Origin: Mesorhizobium loti CJ3sym
GTDB taxonomy: Bacteria > Pseudomonadota > Alphaproteobacteria > Rhizobiales > Rhizobiaceae
NCBI RefSeq assembly: GCF_000472785.1
Contig: NZ_AXAL01000021.1
Coordinates: 17,399-81,398, forward strand
Direction of reading: 5' to 3'
DNA length: 64,000 nt
This document shows, in pieces, positions 43,296 through 51,801 of this stretch. Below the pieces are notes generated by a model. That model worked only from the letters and a program-made list of their open reading frames with translations, did not search any database and was not told the DNA's origin. Numbering within the stretch: the stretch's first letter is position 1; each line of letters starts with the position of its first letter. The translations under genes were made by a program, and so were the position numbers.

Positions 43296-43885
43296 CCGAC
43301 ATTTCGCTGATCGACCGCCTGCTCGACGTCATCGAACACGACATCGTGCCGAAGACGGCGGAAGGTGTTGCCCATGGGAACAAGCTGTTTGGCGCGGCGA
43401 TCCTGCGCAAGGACGACCGCTCGCTGGTGCTAGCCGAAACCAACAACGAGATCGAAAACCCGCTCTGGCATGGCGAGGTGCATTGCCTGAAGCGTTTCTA
43501 CGAAATGCCGAGGGCCGAGCGCGTCGACACCAAGGACGCGCTGTTCATCGCCACGCACGAACCCTGTTCGCTCTGCCTATCGGCGATCACCTGGACCGGC
43601 TTCGACAATTTCTACTATCTGTTCAGCCATGAGGATTCGCGAGACAGTTTTGCTATCCCGCACGACCTGAAAATCCTGAAAGAGGTCTTCACCCTCGACC
43701 CCGGCGGCTACAATGCCGAGAACGCCTACTGGAAAAGTTTTTCGATCCGCAGGCTGGTGCGGGCGCTGCCCGAGGCCGAGCGCCAGCGGCTGGAGGCGCG
43801 CATCGGCAAGATCTCGGTCCGCTACGACGAGTTGTCCGGCGCCTACCAGGCAAGCAAGGGCGAGAACGAGATTCCACTGAACTGA
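43292..43885 (+). CDS. nucleoside/base deaminase of the cytidine deaminase-like superfamily, substrate unknown
   Basis: A 197-residue zinc deaminase. The zinc His and catalytic Glu are in WHGEVHCLKRF (His60, Glu62), and the Cys pair in HEPCSLCLSAITW (Cys92, Cys95). It resembles tRNA-adenosine/guanine-type (TadA/GuaD-like) deaminases rather than dimeric cytidine deaminases, with a longer C-terminal half (FSHEDSRDSFAIPHDLKILKEVFTLDPGGYNAENAYWKSFSIRRLV). Its start overlaps the allA stop by 4 nt, placing it firmly in the purine/allantoin operon. It may deaminate a purine base or a ring-opened derivative; the substrate is not known to me. Confidence 0.85.
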   Translation: MTDISLIDRLLDVIEHDIVPKTAEGVAHGNKLFGAAILRKDDRSLVLAETNNEIENPLWHGEVHCLKRFYEMPRAERVDTKDALFIATHEPCSLCLSAITWTGFDNFYYLFSHEDSRDSFAIPHDLKILKEVFTLDPGGYNAENAYWKSFSIRRLVRALPEAERQRLEARIGKISVRYDELSGAYQASKGENEIPLN

Positions 43886-43901
43886 GGGCCTACTGCTTGA
43901 A

Positions 43902-43922
43902 TTGCCACCTTTATGGTGGCAA
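43902..43922. promoter_or_regulatory. inverted repeat upstream of the MqsA-like gene
   Basis: TTGCCACC (43902-43909) and GGTGGCAA (43915-43922) around a 5-nt spacer, ending 9 nt before the start codon. MqsA-type proteins bind such palindromes as dimers, so this is likely an autoregulatory operator that overlaps the leader. Confidence 0.7.
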
Positions 43923-43931
43923 CCATAGGCT

Positions 43932-44342
43932 ATGGAAGTGACCGCAGGAAAAACCATGATTTCCCCCGAAACCGGGGAAACCCTGACGCGTCAGGTGCGT
44001 CCATTCACCGTGACCTATAAGGGCGAGAGCATGGTAGTCGACCTTCCGGGCTATTATCCGGCCTCTGGGGACGAGGGGGTGCATGTCGGAGACGATATGA
44101 TTGCTGTCGACGCGTGCCTTCGCGCCCTCAAGGAAAAGATTGACGGCGTTCCAGCTCCCGCAACCATCCGACGTATGCGTACGAAGCTGAAACTGTCACA
44201 GCGCGAGGCCGGATCCCTGTTCAAGGTCGGCGAAAATGCTTTTGACAAGTATGAACGAGGCTTGATCGAGCCGAGCGGCCCGACCATCCAATTGATGACG
44301 CTGCTGGAAAAACATCCCGAGCTGCTGGACGAATTGCGATAG
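43932..44342 (+). CDS. MqsA-like HTH antitoxin/regulator without zinc cysteines, no partner toxin
   Basis: A 136-residue protein. The C-terminal half (about 80-136: IRRMRTKLKLSQREAGSLFKVGENAFDKYERGLIEPSGPTIQLMTLLEKHPELLDEL) is the Xre-type HTH of MqsA antitoxins. The N-terminal half keeps the outline of the MqsA zinc domain (ETGETLTRQVRPFTVTYKGESMVVDLPGYYPASGDEGVH), but the usual CxxC and GxxC zinc ligands are replaced (SPETGE; YYPASG): it has a single Cys in total (DACLR) and no zinc pair. No MqsR-like toxin lies upstream, where only 46 nt separate it from the deaminase gene. Length and fold resemble MqsA. It may act as a stand-alone regulator using the operator at 43902-43922. Confidence 0.82.
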   Translation: MEVTAGKTMISPETGETLTRQVRPFTVTYKGESMVVDLPGYYPASGDEGVHVGDDMIAVDACLRALKEKIDGVPAPATIRRMRTKLKLSQREAGSLFKVGENAFDKYERGLIEPSGPTIQLMTLLEKHPELLDELR

Positions 44343-44422
44343 CGGCACAGGTCGCATATTTCGCTGCTCCAGTCGCGAATGGCGATTGAAAGTTGCGGCG
44401 CCGCGGGGCGTTATGCCAGCCC

Positions 44423-46408
44423 ATGAAAACCGTCACTGAATTTCCCCGCAAGGTCGTTGAATTCCCCGACATGGGCATCGTCATGCCGGATGGCTGCCGG
44501 CTGTCGGCGCGGGTGTGGATGCCGGAGGATGCCGGCGACGATCCGGTGCCTGTCATCCTCGAGCATCTGCCCTACCGCAAGCGCGATGGCACCATTTTTC
44601 GCGACCAGCTGACGCATCCCTATTTCGCCGGCCACGGCTACGCATCGATCCGCGTCGACATGCGCGGCAATGGCGATTCCGAAGGGCTGATGGACGACGA
44701 ATATTCCGAGCAGGAATTGCAGGACGCCTGCGACGTCATTGCCTGGGCGGCGGCTCAACCCTGGTGCAACGGCCATGTCGGCATGATGGGCATCTCCTGG
44801 GGCGGCTTCAACTGCCTGCAGGTGGCCGCCAAGCAGCCGCCGGCGCTGAAGGCGGTCATCAGCCTGTGTTCGACCGTCGACCGCTATGCCGACGACATCC
44901 ACTATAAGGGCGGCTGCCTGCTGATCGAGAATTTCGGCTGGGCCTCGACCATGCTCTCCTATTCGTCGCGGCCGCCGGACCCGTTGATCGCCGGCGACAA
45001 CCGCTGGCGCGATCTGTGGCTGACGCGGTTGGAGAACCAGTCCTTCCTTCTGCCGTTATGGCTCAGCCACCAGCATCGCGACGCCTACTGGGAACGCGGC
45101 TCGATCTGCGAGGATTTTTCCGCGGTCAAAGCGGCCGTTTTGTCGATCGGCGGCTGGCATGACGGCTACCGCAACACGATCTCCAATCTCGTGATCAATA
45201 TCGAAGCGCCGGTGAAGGGCATCGTCGGCCCCTGGATCCACAAATATCCGCATTACGCCGGACCCCAGCCGGCCATCGGCTTCCTGCAGGAAGCCTTGCG
45301 CTGGTGGGACCACTGGCTGAAGGGCGCCAAGACCGGCGTGGAGAACGATCCGGCCTACCGCGCCTATGTGATGGATAGCGTGCGACCGGCACGCTGGCAT
45401 CCCGAGCGACCTGGCCGCTGGGTAGCCGAGAAAGAATGGCCGTCGCCCGCCATCAAGACGGAGAAGATCGAGTTGATCGCGGCGGGCGGCAAACCCGCCA
45501 TCGTCGCCTCGCCGCAGACCTGCGGCCTCGCCGGCGGCGAGTATTTCCCGTTCACCTTCGGCCCGGAACTGCCGGGCGACCAGCGTCCCGACGATGCGCT
45601 GTCGTTCTGTTTCGACCAGCCGGAACTTGGTGAGGCGGTCGACATCGTCGGTGCGCCCGAGGTTCTGGTCACGCTCTCCTCCGACCGTCCGCAGGCCAAT
45701 ATCGCGGTCCGGCTGTGCGACGTGCACCCCGACGGCGCTTCGGAACTGATCTCCTATGGCGTGCTGAACCTGACACACCGCGACTCACACGAATTTCCGC
45801 AGGCGCTGGTGCCAGGCGAGACCGTCTCCGCGCGTGTCGTGCTCGACCAATGCGCCTATCGCGTGCCGGCCGGCCACCGCCTGCGCATTGCCGTGTCGAA
45901 CGCCTACTGGCCTGCCATCTGGCCATCGCCGGAACCGGTGAAACTCACCTTGTCGGCAGCGACGCTGTCCTTGCCGCTGCGCCCGCTGGCGACAGGCGAC
46001 GAAGCGACGTTCGCCGAACCGGAAGGTGCGGCACCCTGGGCGATCGAGACGATCCGTGCCACCAATTCCGAACGCCATGTCAATCGCGACGAAAAGACCG
46101 GAATCGTCACGCTTTCCATATCGGATGATTTCGGCGAGGTGCGCGATCTCGACCATGGCCTGGTCAATGGCAGCGTCGCCCGCGAGACCTGGGCGATCCA
46201 TCCTGACAATCCACTGTCAGCCTCGGGGAAAACCCACTGGACGCAGACACTGTCGCGAAATGGATGGTCGGTGCGTACCGAGGCATGGGCCGAGATGCGA
46301 TCGGATCCGCAAAACTTCATCGTCAGCGCCAGAATCGAGGCCTATGAGGGTGAAATAATCGTCTTCGAGCGCAATTTCGAGGAAAGGATTCCACGCGCGC
46401 TGGTCTGA
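44423..46408 (+). CDS. CocE/NonD-family alpha/beta hydrolase (peptidase S15-like)
   Basis: A 661-residue hydrolase. The S15 alpha/beta domain has the nucleophile in MMGISWGGFN (Ser125), an oxyanion-type PYRKRDGTIFRDQ, and the catalytic His likely in GPWIHKYPHYAGP. The C-terminal jelly-roll (from about 400: AGGEYFPFTFGPELPGDQRPDDALSFCFDQP, VTLSSDRPQANIAVRLCDVHPDG) is the X-Pro dipeptidyl-peptidase C-terminal domain. CocE/NonD members hydrolyse acylated or peptide-like esters/amides. No signal peptide. ATG at 44423 matches the family start; ten residues upstream are unsupported. It precedes a peptide-type ABC operon, so it may process the imported compound. Confidence 0.87.
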   Translation: MKTVTEFPRKVVEFPDMGIVMPDGCRLSARVWMPEDAGDDPVPVILEHLPYRKRDGTIFRDQLTHPYFAGHGYASIRVDMRGNGDSEGLMDDEYSEQELQDACDVIAWAAAQPWCNGHVGMMGISWGGFNCLQVAAKQPPALKAVISLCSTVDRYADDIHYKGGCLLIENFGWASTMLSYSSRPPDPLIAGDNRWRDLWLTRLENQSFLLPLWLSHQHRDAYWERGSICEDFSAVKAAVLSIGGWHDGYRNTISNLVINIEAPVKGIVGPWIHKYPHYAGPQPAIGFLQEALRWWDHWLKGAKTGVENDPAYRAYVMDSVRPARWHPERPGRWVAEKEWPSPAIKTEKIELIAAGGKPAIVASPQTCGLAGGEYFPFTFGPELPGDQRPDDALSFCFDQPELGEAVDIVGAPEVLVTLSSDRPQANIAVRLCDVHPDGASELISYGVLNLTHRDSHEFPQALVPGETVSARVVLDQCAYRVPAGHRLRIAVSNAYWPAIWPSPEPVKLTLSAATLSLPLRPLATGDEATFAEPEGAAPWAIETIRATNSERHVNRDEKTGIVTLSISDDFGEVRDLDHGLVNGSVARETWAIHPDNPLSASGKTHWTQTLSRNGWSVRTEAWAEMRSDPQNFIVSARIEAYEGEIIVFERNFEERIPRALV

Positions 46409-46562
46409 GCGCCGCAGCCGTTGGTCCAAATGCGACGTACGATTTACGCCACGGCATGTCGCATTCGGTCTTGCTTACGGCATTAGCTTACCCTCATTAT
46501 TCAGGGAGAATTAACAAAGAAAATCGACCGCAGAGTCGATCCAACAGAGTGAGGAACTCAAA

Positions 46563-48149
46563 ATGTCGAATGAACTCGAATTCCTTAGCCGGCGTGTTGC
46601 CGCGGGCAAGCTGAGCCGTCGTGATTTTCTCGGTCGCGCCGCAGCGCTCGGTATCGCCGCACCCTTTGCCAACTCGCTGCTGTCCAGCGCGGCGCGCGCG
46701 GCAGGTCCGGTCAAGGGCGGCACGCTGAAGGCCGGCCTGGTCGGCGGCGAATCCACCAACAGCCTCGACCCGGCGCTGATGATGACGCAGGTTCCGTTCG
46801 CCTTCGGCAAGATGTGGGGCGAATTGATCGTCGAGCTGTCGCCCGACGGCAAGCTCGAGAACCGCATCGCCGAGGAGATCGGCTCGTCGCCGGACGCCAA
46901 GGTGTGGACGCTGAAGATCCGTGACGGCATCGAATTCCACAACGGCAAGACGGTGACCGCCGAAGACGTGGCCGCCACGCTCGAGCGCCATTCGGATGAA
47001 AAGTCGAAGTCGGGCGCGCTCGGCTACATGAAAGGCATCGAGACCATCAAGGCCAGCGGCAAGGAAGTGGTGCTGACGCTGAAGGAGCCGAATGCCGACC
47101 TTCCCTACCTGCTCAGCGACTATCACCTGATCATCCAGCCCAATGGCGGCAAGGACAAGCCGGACGCCGGCATCAGCGCTGGCCCATATAAGATCGCCAC
47201 CAACGAGCCGGGCGTGCGCCATGGCGGTGAACGCTTCGCCAATTACTGGCAGGGCGACAAGATGGGCCATGCCGATCAGATCGAGATCATCGTCATCAAC
47301 GACGCGACGGCGCGCACGGCGGCGCTGCAGGGCGGTCAGGTCAACATGATCAACCGCGTCGAGCCGAAGATCGTCGACCTGATCAAGCGGGTGCCGGGCG
47401 TGACCATCCGCAACCACGCCGGCCCCGGCCACTATGTCTTCATCATGCATTGCAACACGGCACCCTTCGACAACGCCGATCTGCGCATGGCCTTAAAGCT
47501 GGCGATCGACCGCGAGGAGATGCTGAACAAGGTGCTGCGCGGCTACGGCTCGCTCGGCAACGACTTCCCGATCAATGCGTCTTACCCGCTGTTCACCGAG
47601 ATCGAGCAGCGCAAGTATGATCCGGACAAGGCCAAGTTCCACTTCAAGAAGTCGGGTCATGACGGCTCAGTGCTGCTGCGCACGTCGGATGTCGCCTTCC
47701 CCGGCGCCGTCGATGCGGCCCAGCTCTTCCAGCAGAGCGCGGCCAAGGCCGGCATCACGCTCGAGATCAAGCGCGAACCGGGCGACGGCTACTGGTCGGA
47801 AGTCTGGAACAAGCAGCCCTTCTGCGCCTCCTACTGGGGTGGGCGCTCGACGCAGGACCAGATGTACTCGACCGCCTATCTGTCGACCGCCGACTGGAAC
47901 GACACGCGTTTCATGCGCCCGGATTTCGACAAGATGGTGCTGGCGGCGCGCGCCGAACTCGACGAGACCAAGCGCAAGGCGATGTACCACGACATGGCCG
48001 TCATGGTGCGCGACGATGGCGGTCTCATCCTGCCGATGTTCAACCAGTTCATCGATGCGACCGGCGCCAAGGTCGACGGCTGGGTGGACGATCCGCATCA
48101 GGAGCTGATGAACGGCTACGCCCTGGCGAAGTGCTGGCTGCAGGCCTGA
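46563..48149 (+). CDS. ABC transporter substrate-binding protein, SBP_bac_5 (peptide/opine type), copy 1
   Basis: A 528-residue periplasmic binding protein exported by the TAT pathway (KLSRRDFLGRAAALGIAAPFANSLL). SBP_bac_5 features include GGESTNSLDPALMMTQVPF, VWTLKIRDGIEFHNGKTVTAEDVAATLERH and MALKLAIDREEMLNKVLRGYGSLGNDFPIN. GAGG precedes the ATG by 8 nt. It heads an ABC operon and is a close paralogue of the protein encoded at 51802-53388, with long identical stretches such as FPGAVDAAQL and EIKREPGDGYWSEVWNKQPF. It likely binds a peptide or opine-like amino acid conjugate. Confidence 0.93.
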   Translation: MSNELEFLSRRVAAGKLSRRDFLGRAAALGIAAPFANSLLSSAARAAGPVKGGTLKAGLVGGESTNSLDPALMMTQVPFAFGKMWGELIVELSPDGKLENRIAEEIGSSPDAKVWTLKIRDGIEFHNGKTVTAEDVAATLERHSDEKSKSGALGYMKGIETIKASGKEVVLTLKEPNADLPYLLSDYHLIIQPNGGKDKPDAGISAGPYKIATNEPGVRHGGERFANYWQGDKMGHADQIEIIVINDATARTAALQGGQVNMINRVEPKIVDLIKRVPGVTIRNHAGPGHYVFIMHCNTAPFDNADLRMALKLAIDREEMLNKVLRGYGSLGNDFPINASYPLFTEIEQRKYDPDKAKFHFKKSGHDGSVLLRTSDVAFPGAVDAAQLFQQSAAKAGITLEIKREPGDGYWSEVWNKQPFCASYWGGRSTQDQMYSTAYLSTADWNDTRFMRPDFDKMVLAARAELDETKRKAMYHDMAVMVRDDGGLILPMFNQFIDATGAKVDGWVDDPHQELMNGYALAKCWLQA

Positions 48150-48164
48150 GCCGGCTTTGCGGAT

Positions 48165-49124
48165 ATGTCTTCACCCATCTTGAAGCTGATTGCCCAGCGC
48201 ATTGCGCTGGGCATAGTCCTCTTGTTGGCCGTCTCGGTCCTGATCTTCGCCGGCACCCAGATTCTGCCCGGCGACGTCGCGCAAGCCATTCTCGGACAAT
48301 CAGCGACACCGGAGTCGCTCGCCAATCTGCGCGAGCAGCTCGGTCTCAATGCGCCCGCCTATGTCAGGTATTTCCACTGGCTTGGCGGTGTTCTGGTCGG
48401 TGATCTTGGAACCGCCATGTCGAGCGGGCAAGACATCGCCACGTCGATAAAGGGCCGGCTGTGGAACACGCTGTTCCTTGCCTTCTGGGCGGCGATCGTT
48501 GCCGTGCCGCTGGCAATCATTCTCGGCTTGATCGCGGTGCGCTACCGCAATGGCTGGGTCGACAAGCTGATCTCCGGACTGGCGCTCGCCTCGACCTCCT
48601 TCCCCGAGTTCTTCATTGGCTATGTCCTTGTCTACTTCTTTGCCGTGAAGTGGCAGATCTTCCCCGGCATCTCGACTGTCTATGACGGCATGCCATTCGG
48701 TGAGCGCATGCAGGCTATCGCCTTGCCTGCGACGGCGCTGACGCTGGTGGTGCTTGCCCATATGATGCGAATGACGCGTGCGGCGATCCTCAATGTCATG
48801 CAGTCGGCCTATGTCGAGACGGCGGAATTGAAAGGCCTGTCGGCCTTCAATGTCATCCGCAAGCACGCCTTCCCCAATGCCATCGCGCCGATCATCAATG
48901 TCGTCATGCTCAACCTCGCCTATCTGATCGTCGGCGTCGTCGTGGTCGAGGTGATCTTCGTCTATCCCGGCATGGGGCAGTATCTGGTCGATCACGTGAC
49001 CAAGCGCGATGTGCCGGTGGTGCAGGCCGTCGGCCTGATCTTTGCCGCTGTCTACATCACATTGAACATCATTGCGGACATAGCGGCGATCATCGCCAAT
49101 CCGCGCCTCAGACATCCGAAATAG
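48165..49124 (+). CDS. ABC transporter permease, DppB-like
   Basis: A 319-residue inner-membrane permease of the DppB/OppB family. Typical parts: LIAQRIALGIVLLLAVSVLIFAGTQILPGDVAQ, ESLANLREQLGLNAPAYVRYFHWL, the EAA loop YVETAELKGLSAFNVIRKHAFPNAIAPIINVV, and VEVIFVYPGMGQYLVDHVTKRDVPVVQAVGL. Six membrane segments. It starts 15 nt after the binding-protein gene and forms the channel with the DppC-like subunit. Confidence 0.92.
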   Translation: MSSPILKLIAQRIALGIVLLLAVSVLIFAGTQILPGDVAQAILGQSATPESLANLREQLGLNAPAYVRYFHWLGGVLVGDLGTAMSSGQDIATSIKGRLWNTLFLAFWAAIVAVPLAIILGLIAVRYRNGWVDKLISGLALASTSFPEFFIGYVLVYFFAVKWQIFPGISTVYDGMPFGERMQAIALPATALTLVVLAHMMRMTRAAILNVMQSAYVETAELKGLSAFNVIRKHAFPNAIAPIINVVMLNLAYLIVGVVVVEVIFVYPGMGQYLVDHVTKRDVPVVQAVGLIFAAVYITLNIIADIAAIIANPRLRHPK

Positions 49125-49133
49125 GGGGCGGGT

Positions 49134-49958
49134 ATGCTCGATATCAAACGCATCCCCATCCCCGCGCTGATCGGCATAGTCCTGACGGCGCTGTTCGTGC
49201 TGGCGGCAATCTTTGCGCCCTGGATCGCCCCGCACGGTAATGCCGAAATCATCGGCGACGTCTGGGAACCAATGTCGGCCGCGCATTGGCTGGGCACCGA
49301 CAATCTCGGCCGCGATCTCCTTTCGCGCATGATCTACGGTGCCCGCATCACGCTGTTCATCGCCGTGCTTGCGACCGCACTATCCTTCTCGCTCGGCGCC
49401 ATACTCGGTTTCTCGGCGGCGGTGTTCGGCGGCTGGTACGACACTCTGCTGTCGCGCCTCGTCGATCTCCTGATGTCGATCCCGACCCTGATCATGGGTC
49501 TGGTCGTGCTTTCCGTGCTGCCGACCAATCTGGTGACGCTGATCCTGGTGATGGGTATCCTCGACTCGACCCGCGTCTACCGCCTGTCGCGCGCAGTCGC
49601 CGTCGACATCAACGTCATGGATTACGTTGAAGCCGCCAAGCTGCGCGGCGAAGGCAGCGGCTGGATCATCTTCCGCGAGATCCTGCCCAATGCGCTATCG
49701 CCGCTGGTTTCGGAACTCGGCCTGCGCTTCATCTACGCCGTGCTGTTCCTGTCGACGCTATCGTTCCTAGGCCTTGGCGTGCAACCGCCGGACGCCGACT
49801 GGGGCGGCATGGTCAAGGAAAACAAGGATGGCATCGTGTTCGGCATCGGCGCGGCGCTGATCCCGGCGGCGGCGATCGCCATGCTGGCGATTTCGGTCAA
49901 CCTCGTCGCAGACTGGGTGCTCAACCGGACGACAAGCCTGAAAGGAGGGCGCGGGTGA
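49134..49958 (+). CDS. ABC transporter permease, DppC-like
   Basis: A 274-residue inner-membrane permease of the DppC/OppC family. Signature pieces: APHGNAEIIGDVWEPMSAAHWLGTDNLGRDLLSRMIYGARITLFIAVLATALSF, SRAVAVDINVMDYVEAAKLRGEGSGWIIFREILPNALSPLVSELGLRF (the EAA loop) and FLGLGVQPPDADWGGMVKENKD. GGGCGGG lies just upstream of the ATG, 9 nt after the DppB-like gene. Its stop overlaps the start of the ATPase gene. Confidence 0.92.
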   Translation: MLDIKRIPIPALIGIVLTALFVLAAIFAPWIAPHGNAEIIGDVWEPMSAAHWLGTDNLGRDLLSRMIYGARITLFIAVLATALSFSLGAILGFSAAVFGGWYDTLLSRLVDLLMSIPTLIMGLVVLSVLPTNLVTLILVMGILDSTRVYRLSRAVAVDINVMDYVEAAKLRGEGSGWIIFREILPNALSPLVSELGLRFIYAVLFLSTLSFLGLGVQPPDADWGGMVKENKDGIVFGIGAALIPAAAIAMLAISVNLVADWVLNRTTSLKGGRG

Positions 49959-51628
49959 TGGCTGACACAAAAGCGAACCCCGGACAATCCAAGCAAGGCC
50001 TGCTGCTCGACATCCGCAATCTGCGCATCGAGGCCACCGTCTATCCGCCCGGCGAGGCGCCGAAGAACATCGTGCTGGTGCATGATGTCTCGCTGACCCT
50101 GGAAAAGGGCAAGGTGCTGGGCCTGATCGGTGAATCCGGCGCCGGCAAGTCGACCATCGGCCTGTCGTCCATGGGCTATGGCCGCGGCGGCGTGCGCATC
50201 ACCGGCGGTGAGGTGATCCTCAACGGCCGCGACATCCTCAAGACCGGCAAGGACGGTTTCCGCAAGCTGCGCGGCCGCGAGGTCTGCTATGTCGCGCAAT
50301 CGGCGGCGGCGGCCTTCAACCCGGCCCACAAGCTGATGGACCAGGTGGTCGAGGCGACGCTGCTGCATGGCACGGCGACCCGCGCAGAGGCCGAAAAACG
50401 GGCCGTGGCGCTGTTCAAGAAGCTTAGCCTGCCGAACCCCGAAACCATCGGCGAGCGCTTTCCGCACCAGGTTTCGGGCGGCCAGTTGCAGCGCGTGATG
50501 ACAGCGATGGCGCTGTGTTCCGAACCGGACCTGATCGTCTTCGACGAACCGACCACCGCGCTCGACGTGACGACGCAGATCGACGTCCTGGCGGCGATCA
50601 AGGATGCCATCCGCGACACGCATGTCGCGGCGCTCTACATCACCCACGACCTCGCGGTCGTCGCCCAGGTTTCCGACGAGATCATGGTGCTGCGCCACGG
50701 AAGGCTCGTCGAATGGGGCGGCACCCGTCAGATCATCAAGGAACCGCGCCAGGAATACACCAACGCGCTGGTCTCGGTGCATGAGATCGAACATGCCGAA
50801 CAAAAGCCCGGCACCGCGCCGTTCCTGTCGGTGAAAAACGTCACTGCCGCCTATGGCCGCAGCCACATCAAGGTGCTGAAGAACGTCTCGGTCGATATCT
50901 ATCCTGGCCAGACGCTGGCTGTCGTCGGCGAGTCCGGCTCGGGCAAGTCGACGCTGGCGCGCGCCATCACCGGTTTGCTGCCGCCAGAAGAAGGGACCGT
51001 GACCTTCGACGGACGCCCGCTGGCCAACCGGCTTGCCGACCGGCCGAAGGAGGATCTGCGCCAGTTGCAGATGATCTACCAGATGGCCGACGTGGCGATG
51101 AACCCGCGCCAGACCGTCGGCACTATCATCGGCCGGCCGCTCGAATTCTATTTCGGCATACGCGGCCGCGAGCGCGACAAGCGTGTTGCCGAACTGCTCG
51201 ACAAGATCGAGATGGGCAAGGGGTTTGTCGATCGTTACCCGGCCGAGCTTTCCGGCGGTCAGAAGCAGCGCGTCTGCATCGCCCGCTCGCTCGCCGCCAA
51301 GCCGAAGCTGATCATCTGCGACGAGGTGACCTCGGCACTCGACCCGCTGGTCGCTCACGGCATCCTCAAGCTGCTGCTCGACCTGCAGAAGGAAGAAAAC
51401 GTCGCCTATCTGTTCATCACCCACGACCTCGCAACCGTGAAGTCGATCGCCGATTCGATCGCGGTGATGTATCGCGGCGAGGTGGTGCGTTATGGGCCAA
51501 AGAGCACCGTTCTGACGCCGCCCTTCGATGCCTATACCGATCTTCTCTTGTCGTCCGTTCCGGAAATGGAGATCGGCTGGCTGGAAAAGGCGATCAAGGG
51601 GCGGCGCATGGCCAGCGCGGGGAATTAG
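49958..51628 (+). CDS. ABC transporter ATP-binding protein, fused DppD-DppF type
   Basis: A 556-residue protein with two ATPase halves in one chain. The first half has Walker A GESGAGKST (near residue 60), signature VSGGQLQRV and Walker B LIVFDEPTTALD. The second has Walker A GESGSGKST (near 325), signature LSGGQKQRV and Walker B LIICDEVTSALD. It powers the DppB/DppC-like channel. AAAGGAGGG precedes the ATG at 49958; an in-frame GTG one codon earlier is also possible. It overlaps the DppC-like gene by one base. A second binding protein follows 173 nt later. Confidence 0.93.
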   Translation: MADTKANPGQSKQGLLLDIRNLRIEATVYPPGEAPKNIVLVHDVSLTLEKGKVLGLIGESGAGKSTIGLSSMGYGRGGVRITGGEVILNGRDILKTGKDGFRKLRGREVCYVAQSAAAAFNPAHKLMDQVVEATLLHGTATRAEAEKRAVALFKKLSLPNPETIGERFPHQVSGGQLQRVMTAMALCSEPDLIVFDEPTTALDVTTQIDVLAAIKDAIRDTHVAALYITHDLAVVAQVSDEIMVLRHGRLVEWGGTRQIIKEPRQEYTNALVSVHEIEHAEQKPGTAPFLSVKNVTAAYGRSHIKVLKNVSVDIYPGQTLAVVGESGSGKSTLARAITGLLPPEEGTVTFDGRPLANRLADRPKEDLRQLQMIYQMADVAMNPRQTVGTIIGRPLEFYFGIRGRERDKRVAELLDKIEMGKGFVDRYPAELSGGQKQRVCIARSLAAKPKLIICDEVTSALDPLVAHGILKLLLDLQKEENVAYLFITHDLATVKSIADSIAVMYRGEVVRYGPKSTVLTPPFDAYTDLLLSSVPEMEIGWLEKAIKGRRMASAGN

Positions 51629-51801
51629 ACCAATTGCAAGAAGAGTTTGAAACGGTTCTCCATTCGAAATCGCATTAAAACAAAGACATAGGCACGATCC
51701 GCTCGGCGGCGGCGACTGCCGTCATTCGCATGCAACACGAGAGCGTCAAACGTCACCCTGACGGGCGCTGCTTGTGCGACGTTTTTAATAGGGGGTAGGA
51801 C

